From Azospirillum endophyticum (lineage in GTDB: Bacteria > Pseudomonadota > Alphaproteobacteria > Azospirillales > Azospirillaceae): 64,000 nucleotides of DNA. Within the stretch, counting starts at the first letter, position 1, and every line of letters begins with the position of its first letter. Location: contig NZ_JAENHM010000069.1 of the NCBI RefSeq assembly GCF_016595245.1, positions 63,633 to 127,632 on the forward strand. Reading direction: 5' to 3'. The notes under the pieces were generated by a model. It saw only the letters and a list, made by a program, of their open reading frames with translations. It was not told the DNA's origin and searched no databases. Below, one piece after another: positions 36,101 through 40,981 of this stretch. A program made the position numbers and the translations under genes.

Positions 36101-38335
36101 GTTGCCCGGGCGAATGGTCAGGGTCGCGGTCGACGGCGACGCGCCGGAGATGTCGTCCGTCGGAGTCACGGTGACGGTGCGGTTGCCGGCCGTCGGCGTC
36201 CCGGCGACGTTGCTGTAGAGGATCTGCCGCAGCACCGTCTGGTAGTTCGCCAGCGACGCACCGCCGGACAGCGTCAGCGTCGCGCTGTCGTTGCCCGTCA
36301 CCGTGATGTTGTTGAGCCGCGCGGCGGCGATCTGGACCGTCGTCAGGGCGAGCTTTTCCGATCCGCTGTCCGCGATGCCGGTCAGCGCCACCGTGATGCC
36401 GGTGAGGTTGAGTTCGCTGTCGGGCTGGGTGATCGTCGCTGCGCTGTCGAACAGGGTCACGTTGGTTGCGGCGCCGTTGGCCACCGACACCGTGTTGTTA
36501 GTGCCGCCAGCGTTGCCGTTCAGGTCGCTCGCCGGACCGATGCCGGCGACGCCGGCATTGGTGTAGGAGGACTCATAGGCGCCCATGTCAACCGTCCCCT
36601 GGCGGATGCGGTCCATGCCGCGCACGTCGGTGGAACCGGTGGCATAGCTGCTGTTGCCCTGGTTGAGGGCGTTGGAGGCCGTCGAGGCCAGGCGGAAGTC
36701 GTTCCCGGCGAAGTCGACGAAGTTCACCGTGCTGAGATTGCTGTTGATGATGCTGTTCGTCGTTGCGGTGATGGTGCCCACCGTGTTGGCGTCGTAGCCG
36801 TTGCTGTCGGAGTTGCCGAGGATGATGGAGTTTCTGATGTTGACGGTCGGCGCGATAGCACTCATCGAACTGTTTTGTTCGACCGTCACACCCCCCGTGT
36901 TGTTGACGATTGTGTTGTTGATCAGATTGACGGCATAGGCCGAGGTGCCGGTGTCTTCATTAGAATGAATGGTGATGGGGGAAGCCGTATTGGTGTAAAA
37001 TAGGGAATCACGTATTGTAGCAGATACGGAATTTCCCGCCCGCGCCAAGTGATCTGAGCTGTTGATAAGAACGGAAATAAACGGATTATTATAGAATATG
37101 CTTCTCTCCACGGTCAAAGAAAGAGTGTTGTCTCCGGGATCGGCATCTTGGATAACGATTGCCCCGGCATTATTGTTGATGAAGCTGTCATGGACGATGC
37201 TATCGCGCAAGATGATGCTGATAGCCGCACCTTGGTCGTTGGCCGCTGCGACGACGGCACCGTCCGTGTTGACGAACTCCGTCTTCTCGACGGTGAGTGT
37301 GGTCGTGCCTGCAGTCCGCGCATCAATAGAAAACGCCGACCAACCCACCGTGCTGTCGCCATCGATTTTATGGTAGTTGCCCTGGATCGTGATGCTTTTG
37401 GTCACGGGAGTCAGGGCGCCGGTCAGCGTGATGTCCGCCGTCAGCACAATGATGTCGCCATCCGCCGCGTTGGCGATGGCAGTGTTCAGCGCAGTCTCGG
37501 TGGCGACCTCCGTGGTTCCCAGGACATGGTCGTACCCGTCGGCTTCTCCGGCACCATAGAGGGCGGCCGTTTCGATGGAACCGAAGGCCGTTTCCAGCAC
37601 CCAGTCGCCGCCCAGCCGGGCCGCGCCCGTTTCGTTGATCGAAGCCGCCACGTCGGCCCTGGTGGCGGCGGCGATCGCCGCAACGAAGCCCTGACCGGCA
37701 TTGGTCGCCACGTCGCAGCCATACAGCAGCAGATCGCCGTTTTCGGTGAGGGCCGACCCCAGCGCCGCGAGATCGGCACCGCGCGCTTCGGCCGTCGCCG
37801 TGTCGAGGGTGAGCGCCCCCAGGTAAATCCGCCCCTCACCGCCATGGCTGATCACATGCACGGCGTCATAGCCCGTATGGGTCTGCGCCCACTGCGCCAT
37901 CTGCGACAAGCCATCCTGGCCACTGTCCAGCAGCACGACCTCGACGCCCGCCGTCACCCCGTTCATCAGGATCTGCCGATCGGCGACGTTGGATTCGATG
38001 AAGGCGACTTCGCGCTTGCCGTTGTTCAGCGCCGGGTCGGCGGCACGGACCTCCGCGGGAGGGGCGGTTGCCGGGGTGGTGCCGACGGCTGCTGCGGACG
38101 CTGCTGCGGCGGCGAGCGCGTCGTGCTGGGCCTGATCGGCCGTGTGGTCGGCTACCGCCGGGTCGGTGGCGTGGTTTGTCGCCGCCGGGTCTGCGGTTGC
38201 CGCACCGGCGGCGTCGAACATGAACCGCTGTTCCAATGCGAAGGCCAGCAGCGGTCTGGTCACCGCCGCTTCCGCCTTGCGTCCTGCCGCCTTGGTCTTC
38301 GCCGTGCCCTTCGCCCGCGTGAACATCGACTTCAT
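24176..38335 (-). CDS. giant repeat-rich surface protein/adhesin with LEQRFMFDAA motif and DUF4347-like domain
   Basis: This 4719-residue protein has a basic N-terminus, then LEQRFMFDAA near residues 34-43, a variant of the LEPR-type motif at the start of many giant bacterial proteins. Residues 95-255 match DUF4347, with HVISHGGEGRIYLG and LLLYGCDVA. Residues 265-600 form a right-handed beta-helix ending in VDMGAYE. Cadherin/Ig-like sections follow to about 1950, then autotransporter-associated GAGTLTLSGSNSYSG repeats (about 1980-3310), Ig-like repeats (about 3400-4250) and a Gly/Gln-rich tail. There is no RTX array, beta-barrel or LPXTG anchor. GTG codons at 38341 and 38338 precede the chosen ATG. 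The export genes follow directly. Confidence 0.9.
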   Translation of the reverse strand: MKSMFTRAKGTAKTKAAGRKAEAAVTRPLLAFALEQRFMFDAAGAATADPAATNHATDPAVADHTADQAQHDALAAAAASAAAVGTTPATAPPAEVRAADPALNNGKREVAFIESNVADRQILMNGVTAGVEVVLLDSGQDGLSQMAQWAQTHTGYDAVHVISHGGEGRIYLGALTLDTATAEARGADLAALGSALTENGDLLLYGCDVATNAGQGFVAAIAAATRADVAASINETGAARLGGDWVLETAFGSIETAALYGAGEADGYDHVLGTTEVATETALNTAIANAADGDIIVLTADITLTGALTPVTKSITIQGNYHKIDGDSTVGWSAFSIDARTAGTTTLTVEKTEFVNTDGAVVAAANDQGAAISIILRDSIVHDSFINNNAGAIVIQDADPGDNTLSLTVERSIFYNNPFISVLINSSDHLARAGNSVSATIRDSLFYTNTASPITIHSNEDTGTSAYAVNLINNTIVNNTGGVTVEQNSSMSAIAPTVNIRNSIILGNSDSNGYDANTVGTITATTNSIINSNLSTVNFVDFAGNDFRLASTASNALNQGNSSYATGSTDVRGMDRIRQGTVDMGAYESSYTNAGVAGIGPASDLNGNAGGTNNTVSVANGAATNVTLFDSAATITQPDSELNLTGITVALTGIADSGSEKLALTTVQIAAARLNNITVTGNDSATLTLSGGASLANYQTVLRQILYSNVAGTPTAGNRTVTVTPTDDISGASPSTATLTIRPGNTAAPVLDATKSPVLTSQPLSTSTAVPTGAAGTPVSTLVNTTGVANFSDGDGDSPGMAITATDTTSGTWYYTTDGGTTWTAVGTVSNTSALLLAADADSRLFFKANSGYSGTLSSAITFRAWDRSTGTAGSKVTTATNGAATAFSTATDTASLTVTDDVAPTVSGVTSSTTDGTYGTGSTISIQVTFSEAVTVTGTPQLTLETGTTDRTISYVGGSGTNTLTFTYTVQAGDTSSDLNYQSTSALALNGGTIKDTTGNDATLTLPATGNGSSLGGAKAIVIDTAPAITSAIYDANTNTLVVTGTNITDGATIDVTKLTLTGEGGSTYTLTSNSSVTSAPSSNGFTITLGATDQTYVEGLLNKNSTSSQDSTTYNLAAAANWNSTQSAAADLTGNGITVSNTQKPTVSSVSYDATTGVLTVTGTNLVHQPGPGNDIDLSKLTVTGQGGTVTLSGAVEITSATSFTVTLTGTDKTNLNAKLDKNGGTSTGGTTYRITSADNWNGPVYGDISDSTGVGITVSGNNAAPVISDLNGDTKSWGGVGGTVFLDTFSGVTGIASVTDAENNAANWGGGSLTVQRATGGAWSADVFAFSTIYFVDTPTGATSGTLRYYTQATGDSFASYTNTNGVLTITLNSAATTAMVSNLFSGINYRNDTPAGDATIRFSLNDGHGATTTADVTVTTNFIYVTGTGDGGTVDVTDGVGLREAVAIAAGQTGTQTIVLGSALANGTISLGSDLAIGENVTIDADAASGLTITGSTITVASGTTLTLTNGASDTLTIASKITGSGGFAKTGAGTLTLSGGNDYSGATSVNANSGTLVVTGTLNGAAAGGVTIGSGSTLAGTGIINGGVTLLSGATLAPGIAGTNSGVGTLTINGGLTIQSGGILSVDLASSSSYDQVAVTGTVDVSSATLSVAGAYVPTKSAGGDSFAIVTNDGSDAVTGAFTSLASGTAITLNSGSVTISYAAGSNSNDIVLTGPVNQAPALGGTFTTAGTVDDNATATPFASVTVADADDSTGSFTVTITYTAANGTLSSAGGGLTGTAGSYTLTATTPGNLQTLLRALVFTPTANQVVPGGTVQTTFSLTAGDGTSSSSANTDTVITATSINDAPTALALSNSAVSIFEGTNGVVGTLSATDADTGQTLTYTLVAGMGATDNALFNISGTSLRANDAATLTGGQSYSVRVQVSDGTATYEQTFSISVTNDLVVDVTAIDGSAPVGSYAADKADGGGLDLQEAINLANNVSGNVTIRFAGTLGGTITLPGTLTVRSGVTLAMDSDTNNGSITITGNGFTLGNSFGVSVATGDTLTINSTLADDGTVASALTKSGAGTLVLGGTNNTATGGTGLNTVSVTAGTLRIGSDNNLGTGTVTLNGGTLNLNSLSGTVDNDLTLGASGGTVSLTNGTGATLSGTITGSGSLTKTGGPALTLSGSNSYSGGTTVSGTNGLSVTGSGNLGSGAVTLNSTLKITGANTTVTNAIAINDDAAIISNASAVTLSGVVSGSHAVEKQGGGTLTLGATNTHTGNWAISAGTLTASGGSAIGDSSSVTLSGSGAFRVSASETVGAVTGNSTSFTDVTIDTGIVLTATYGSDATMAGAIGGSGGFTKTGSGTLTLSGSNSYSGATTVGAGGLTINGSINANSAVSVGTGATLTVGAAALEIGSLAGAGTVAVASGKELTVGSSGASTEFSGSFSGAGDLIKMGSGTMTLSGTNSTNFSGTTAVREGTLSVAGDANLGSGTVTLNGGTLTVTGAGTIDNAVTLGTNDGTVDTAVAVTLSGVIGGSGNLTKTGAGTLTLSGSNSYSILTVSAGTVSIAADGNLGSGAVTLAAGSKLQVTGATTIDNAVALTGSAEVQTDAAVTISGNITGNTRTLTKSGSGTLTLSGTNNGSGSGVSGITVSAGTLAVGASTNLGQTTLTLDGGTLASTAVFSSGTGVTLGSGGGTIDVSAGSVTLSGTVSGVGGLSIASTNAGNVLGLSGTNSYTGGTTLGSGILQFGSDAAVGTGTLTVNGGKLRGSGSTARTIANNLVLGGTMTMSGSAALTFTGSVDLGGTARTVNNTITESLTLSGTVSNGSLTVANGGTGALVLGGTNSMTGITVSSGTLSIADAASLGTGTTTLSGGTLSITGATTIANAIAVSSGSTISNSAAATLSGVLSGAGALTKSGAGTLTLSGTNTHTGAVTVSTGTLAAAGGSAIGDTSAVTVAGNATLSLGSGTETIGSLAGAGNVVLSYRLTVGGDNTSTIFSGIISSTNASGLTKTGAGTLTLSGANTYTGSTTVSAGGLTLSGGSAIGDLTAVSVASDGTLTLSNDETIGSLAGAGTVALGANTLTTGVNNSSTTFSGTITGTTTGMLNLDGTGTLTLSGNNSTNFAGKMTVRDGGTLSVTGDANLGSGTVTLNGGTLTVTGAGTIDNDFDTGVNGATIDSAVAVTLSGAIGGSHGLTKSGTGTLTLSGTSTYAGSTTVSAGTLLVTGALGGTSGVSVASGATLGGTGSIFTSGSNQVTIADGATLAPGLAGTNNGIGTLTINGNLRLSGTLAAEIGGGGGVGGTDYDQVVVNGTVSLNGGPLTLSRVNGYTLTNGAAYRIIDNDGSDAIAGTSGTFGTFAEGTDMTSNGDIYTVSYVGGTGNDAVLTAVVNPTVSSVSATTADGSYKAGDTISITVTFNRAVTVTGTPTLALGTGRTATYSSGSGGTTLTFTYTVQAGDTSTDLDYASTTALVLNGGTIADSSSSLAALLTLAAPGAANSLGANKAIVIDTTAPGAPSAPDMTTGTDSGSSSTDNVTSNTTPTFTGTAEPNSTVTLYDTDGTTVLGTATTDGSGNYSVTPTTALTPGSHTLTVKARDAAGNVSSVSGALEVVIDTTTPTVTGVTSSTADGSYKAGSTISIQVNLSEAVTVTGTPTLALGLGNGRTATYSGGSGTGTLTFTYTVQAGDTSADLDYVSTTALALSGGTIADTAGHNAVLTLAAPGAATSLGANKAIVIDTTVPNEPGAPDMTAGSDTGSSNSDNVTSNTTPTFTGTAEPNSTVTLYDTNGTTVLGTGTTDGSGNYSVTVATPLAPGLHTLTVKAADAAGNVSIASSGLAVMIDTTAPNEPGAPDMTAGSDTGSSNSDNVTSNTTPTFTGIADSNSTVTLYDTDGTTVLGTATADGAGNYSITPAAPLAPGSHTLSVKATDAAGNVSTTSGRLAIVIDTTAPNEPSAPDMTAGSDTGSSNSDNVTSNTTPTFTGTAEPNSTVTLYDTNGTTVLGTATADGAGNYSITPAAPLAPGLHTLTVKATDAAGNASTVSGRLAVMIDTTAPDAPSAPDMTAGSDTGSSNSDNVTSNTTPTFTGTAEPNSIVTLYDTNGTTVLGTATADGAGNYSITPAAPLAPGSHTLTVKATDPAGNVSTSSGGLTVVVDTAAPTTPDAPTLSGASDTGSSSSDAITSNTTPTFTGTAEPNSTVTIILDGVAAGTTTADTDGRWSFTVTTPLADGTHGVRAMVTDTAGNAAQSGILTWTVDTRSPTVLASSGATLSAGGTVSVGAAVSLSDASALDRVTISLTDARSGDELVIGALPTGITATRTGNSIVLSGSASAADYQAAIRAISLRSSASDPSFDGTATSRSITVEARDAAGNAPAAATVTVTVARATTSPINTTNTPAITTPVTGSGNGPSLSGGSASGSSSNGPSSSGSSAPSLPSNGLPGGLGIGGFGPSLPGSGGSGSNGLTGSASSTDAGRSVTLGSVGGSSSSTDAGRSVTLGSVGGNSSSTDAGRSVTLNSVGGGSSSSFGSSGSGLGGNGLGGGLGAALGGSLGGGLGGNGLGGLGSGPGAGLGTGGTPGATNAGIGTGANTGTGTPGQTGTQGNGPNNGPNNGQGRGQGAGQEQGNAPGTVPGRGPATGQPGTQGQGQQDQGEQGQGEQQGQPPQNQDAPQDGGGIPAGGAGQPAERGADTRAEIMPASPGFARQVARAHGGPADAAGLLAALASHVLPDSRAA
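24820..24990. repeat. Three 54-bp repeats (18-residue unit) in the adhesin tail
   Basis: Three copies of a 54-bp unit encode SSSTDAGRSVTLGSVGG(N/G) in the low-complexity C-terminal region of the giant protein. The copies are nearly identical at the DNA level, so the array could change copy number. Confidence 0.8.
25720..27830. repeat. 312-bp tandem repeats encoding Ig-like domains
   Basis: Near-identical units recur every 312 bp (for example, equivalent points at 26028, 26340, 26652 and 26964), with further related copies near 25720 and 27645. Each encodes a 104-residue Ig-like domain with NTTPTFTGTAEPNSTVTLYD and a KATDAAGNVS end. In-frame recombination between units would change adhesin length. 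Confidence 0.85.
28440..32400. repeat. Autotransporter-associated (PATR-like) degenerate repeat region
   Basis: The minus strand encodes many degenerate units of the type LTKTGAGTLTLSGxNTYTG...VSAGTL, the strand repeat found in autotransporter passengers. Units are imperfect in length and sequence. A smaller block of the same type lies near 33450-33900. The region is expected to form a long beta-solenoid stalk. Confidence 0.8.
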
Positions 38336-38375
38336 CACCACACCCGCCAGCAGCCCGAAAATCGGGAGTTCGAAC

Positions 38376-38388
38376 CAATCATTGATTG
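38376..38388. promoter_or_regulatory. Small palindrome upstream of the adhesin gene
   Basis: CAATCATTGATTG has 6-bp arms around a single base, about 40 nt before the adhesin start. On the minus strand a weak promoter-like pair (TTGTGC, 17 nt, TATCAA) lies just upstream of it. Its position suits an operator, but this is a weak call. Confidence 0.3.
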
Positions 38389-39048
38389 ATAGAAAAGAAA
38401 TTCACTAGGCACAACGGGAGAAGATGTGCCGAAATGTAGCAAGTCATACAGGATTATTCTTAGAACTTGGCAACTTCAGAACGAGAACCCTTTGACAAGT
38501 TCGGCATTAGGGCCGCAAGTCATGACCCCTCCGCACATGGCGGCGGCGAAGAGTGTCGTGATGAATGGGATGCTTCGCTGTTCTCGTTGCGCGCGCATCG
38601 GGGAATTTGGCGGGATGATATGGTTGGTATCGTTAACAAGACGTATAAGATTTTCCAGGACAGGGGACGGTGGCGGAAGAGCCTGTGTGCTGGTGAAGAC
38701 GGCGCTGTGGAAAATCATCGGGAACGCTTGGCTCTTCGCAGGAGCGTCACACCCGCGCGAGTCGGGGATCCTGCCCGCACAACCGGTTGCATGTTTCGGA
38801 TCCTGGCATGACTCCCGTTTTACGAAATATTGGAACGGAGATTGTCAACAGGGGAGTTGTCTTGCGTCACCCCGTTTCATCGATAGGATGGCAGAGCCTG
38901 AAAATTTTCCTGCCCAATTGATATGCCTCTGCGTCATCACCGCCAATCGTACGAATGTATTGCGACGGAACAGCTCAATTCATACGGAGTGTAAGGTTTT
39001 CTAGGGCAGCCGGTCCGAAGATTTATCCGGGGAGACAATCCGTACATT

Positions 39049-39076
39049 GTGACAGAAATGCAAATCATGCGATAAA
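39049..39076 (+). promoter_or_regulatory. Possible sigma-70-like promoter for the tail-collar operon
   Basis: GTGACA at 39049-39054 and GATAAA at 39071-39076 are separated by 16 nt in an AT-rich stretch about 130 nt before the tail-collar gene. The match is five of six and four of six to the consensus hexamers. Other AT-rich options nearby cannot be excluded. Confidence 0.3.
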
Positions 39077-39204
39077 TTGCTACAATGAACATACTTAATA
39101 GAATATGCTTGATATATGAATTCTAGTTCGGCAAACATCAATCGTAGAGTTTTTCAATCTAATTGTGCGTAGCGGCAAAGCTCGCCACAAAGGGGGAGAT
39201 TTTT

Positions 39205-39957
39205 ATGGATCCGATGATCGGTATGATTTTCATGGTGCCCTGGAACTGGGCTCCGATGAACTATCAGCTCTGCCAGGGCCAGCTTCTGACCGTGCAGCAG
39301 TACGAAGCGCTTTATTCCCTGATGGGCTTTGTCTTTGGCGGCAACGGCAGCTCGAACTTCAACCTGCCGAACCTTCAGGGCCGCACGCCGATCGGCACCG
39401 GTGTCCTGAACACGTCCCAATATACCCTGGGCAACGCCGGCGGCACGCAGGCGACGACCCTGTCGCAGACGCAGTTGCCCGCCCACACCCACAGTTCCAC
39501 CTTCATCCCCGTTGGCGGTGGCGGCTCCGGTACCCCGGGGTCGGCGACCGGCTCGGTGACCCTGCCGGTTTCCGGCAGCCTCTCCGGCGCTCAGGCCACC
39601 GGTACGATCGCGCCCAAGGCACTGTCGACCCAGACATCGGGTGGCGCCAATCTTCCGAGCACCACCAACAATGTCGTTGGCCGCCCCTCCGGCACCTCGG
39701 CGAACTTCTATCAGCCCAATGCCTCGGACCTGACCCTGCAGAGCACGAACGCCACCCTCACCGTGAGCGGCGGCACTTTTACCGGCAGCGCCACGGGCGA
39801 CGTCACGCTGTCAGTGACCGGCGGCGGTGGCGGCATCACCGGCGGCACCGTGTCGATCGCCCCAGCTGGCCTGAACGCTCCCTTCTCGAACATGCAGCCT
39901 TACTTGGCGATGAGCTTCATCATCGCCGTGAACGGCCTGTACCCGGACCGCCCGTGA
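39205..39957 (+). CDS. tail-collar domain (Mdp/microcystin-dependent-like) protein
   Basis: This 250-residue protein opens with MIFMVPWNWAPMNYQLCQG and contains NLPNLQGRTPIGTG, the phage tail-collar signature of the MdpB-like family. A Gly/Ser/Thr-rich middle and the ending MQPYLAMSFIIAVNGLYP are also typical. The ATG at 39205 was chosen over 39163 because AGGGGGAG lies 6 nt upstream. Members are found outside complete phages, often beside a small partner and a TPR/glycosyltransferase gene, as here. The function in the cell is not settled; secretion or surface display is possible. It overlaps the next gene by 4 nt. Confidence 0.9.
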   Translation: MDPMIGMIFMVPWNWAPMNYQLCQGQLLTVQQYEALYSLMGFVFGGNGSSNFNLPNLQGRTPIGTGVLNTSQYTLGNAGGTQATTLSQTQLPAHTHSSTFIPVGGGGSGTPGSATGSVTLPVSGSLSGAQATGTIAPKALSTQTSGGANLPSTTNNVVGRPSGTSANFYQPNASDLTLQSTNATLTVSGGTFTGSATGDVTLSVTGGGGGITGGTVSIAPAGLNAPFSNMQPYLAMSFIIAVNGLYPDRP

Positions 39958-40277
39958 CCGAACTGCGAACCCTCTCGTCCGCCGACTTCACCCCCCATCT
40001 GAACAGCGTCTTCACGCTGGTGTCGGAAGAGGGGCTGGAGATCGCCGCGACCCTGGTCGTTTCCACGGAATACCCGCGCAACACCATGCGCGGGGCCGCC
40101 AGGACGGCCTTCGACCTGATCCTGGAATGCCCGGTGGACGGGGTGCCGCATTTCAACGGCGCCTCCTTCACGATCACCCACCCGGTGATGGGCAGCGTCG
40201 GACCGCTGTATGTCGAGCGGGTCGCCTCCGCCGCTTCCGGCCCCGACGTGGCGCGGTTCCAGATCATCTTCAACTGA
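39954..40277 (+). CDS. small conserved partner of the tail-collar protein (DUF6916-like)
   Basis: The GTG start overlaps the tail-collar stop (GTGA). The 107-residue product begins VTELRTLSSADFTPHLNSVF and is predicted to be beta-rich, with FDLILECPVDGVPHFNGASF in the centre. It resembles small proteins commonly encoded directly after Mdp-like collar genes; the DUF6916 label is from memory of that arrangement. No signal peptide, membrane helix or catalytic motif is visible. A hairpin follows 3 nt after the stop, so these two genes may form a bicistron. Confidence 0.78.
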   Translation: MTELRTLSSADFTPHLNSVFTLVSEEGLEIAATLVVSTEYPRNTMRGAARTAFDLILECPVDGVPHFNGASFTITHPVMGSVGPLYVERVASAASGPDVARFQIIFN

Positions 40278-40280
40278 CAC

Positions 40281-40325
40281 CGTTCGCCCTGCCCCTGCCC
40301 CTTGCAGGGCGGGGCAGGGCGAACG
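40281..40325. terminator. Strong GC-rich hairpin after the tail-collar bicistron
   Basis: Perfect 15-bp arms (CGTTCGCCCTGCCCC and its complement, 40281-40295 and 40311-40325) enclose 15 nt that can itself pair as GCCC/GGGC. The stem begins 3 nt after the stop codon. There is no U tract, so it may act as a 3'-end stabiliser or partial terminator. Confidence 0.55.
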
Positions 40326-40350
40326 ATCCCAATCGAGGGACTGCCGACGC

Positions 40351-40953
40351 ATGGCTGGTTTCGCCGGATCCTTCGCCCTGCCGGGCAACCTGTCGCTTCG
40401 CTTCGTCACCCCGTCCGACGAGACCTTCCTGCTGGAGCTGTTCATCGAGGCGCGGCCCTGGCTATCCTGGGCGCAAGGCGACCGCGACTTCCTGCGCAGC
40501 CTGTATGAACAGCAGTACAAGACGATGCGTGCCGGGCAGGAGGCGATCTATCCCGAGCATGTCGACCTCGTCATCGGGAAGTCCGGCGACCGGGTAGGCC
40601 GGCTGGTGATCAATCTCGGCCATGCCGACTGGCGGGTGTCGGAACTCCAGATCCTGACCAGGGCGCAGGGCAAGGGCATCGGCTCCGACGTGCTGCGCGG
40701 CATTCAGGCGGCGGCGGCCAGCATGCTGGTACCGATCACGCTGTCCACCCCGATCGTCGGCTCGCATGGGCGGCAGGTCTATGAACGGCTGGGCTTCCGC
40801 GTCACCGCTGTCGATCCCCCGCACTTCCACATGGCCTGGGCTCCGACGGGCCACCCGCTGCACGCGGCCCTCGGCGCGATCCCGGTGACCGCAGACCCGC
40901 TTGCCGGATTCGCCCCTCCCGGCAGGCCCGCCTCTCCGGGCGCGGCGGCCTGA
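40351..40953 (+). CDS. GNAT-family N-acetyltransferase
   Basis: This 200-residue protein has the GNAT acetyl-CoA site LTRAQGKGIGSDVLRGIQAAA and a C-terminal strand-helix GRQVYERLGFRVTAVD, both usual for the family. The ATG at 40351 follows GAGGGA by about 10 nt. It lies 73 nt after the tail-collar bicistron, behind the hairpin, and 28 nt before the helicase-like gene. The substrate cannot be read from the sequence. The Pro-rich C-terminal tail (PGRPASPGAAA) is probably disordered. Confidence 0.88.
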   Translation: MAGFAGSFALPGNLSLRFVTPSDETFLLELFIEARPWLSWAQGDRDFLRSLYEQQYKTMRAGQEAIYPEHVDLVIGKSGDRVGRLVINLGHADWRVSELQILTRAQGKGIGSDVLRGIQAAAASMLVPITLSTPIVGSHGRQVYERLGFRVTAVDPPHFHMAWAPTGHPLHAALGAIPVTADPLAGFAPPGRPASPGAAA

Positions 40954-40981
40954 CCGCCCGCCCGATCATCCGGTTGCGGCT

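Larger units (their letters stand above)
38336..39204. other. 870-bp AT-richer non-coding divergent region
   Basis: This gap separates the giant protein gene (leftward) from the tail-collar gene (rightward). It is visibly richer in A/T than its surroundings, especially at 38370-38500 and 38820-39180. Short open frames inside it have no domain-like sequence or convincing ribosome sites, so I call no gene. It probably holds both promoters and long leaders; a regulatory RNA is possible but not shown. Confidence 0.6.

Noticed and set aside
38426..39004. Open frames in the AT-richer gap
   Set aside because: They have no domain-like sequence, no good ribosome site and amino-acid usage unlike the neighbours, so I treat the gap as non-coding.
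39205..40277. Prophage remnant
   Set aside because: Only a collar protein and its small partner are present, in a setting seen outside phages; no integrase, capsid or att site was found.
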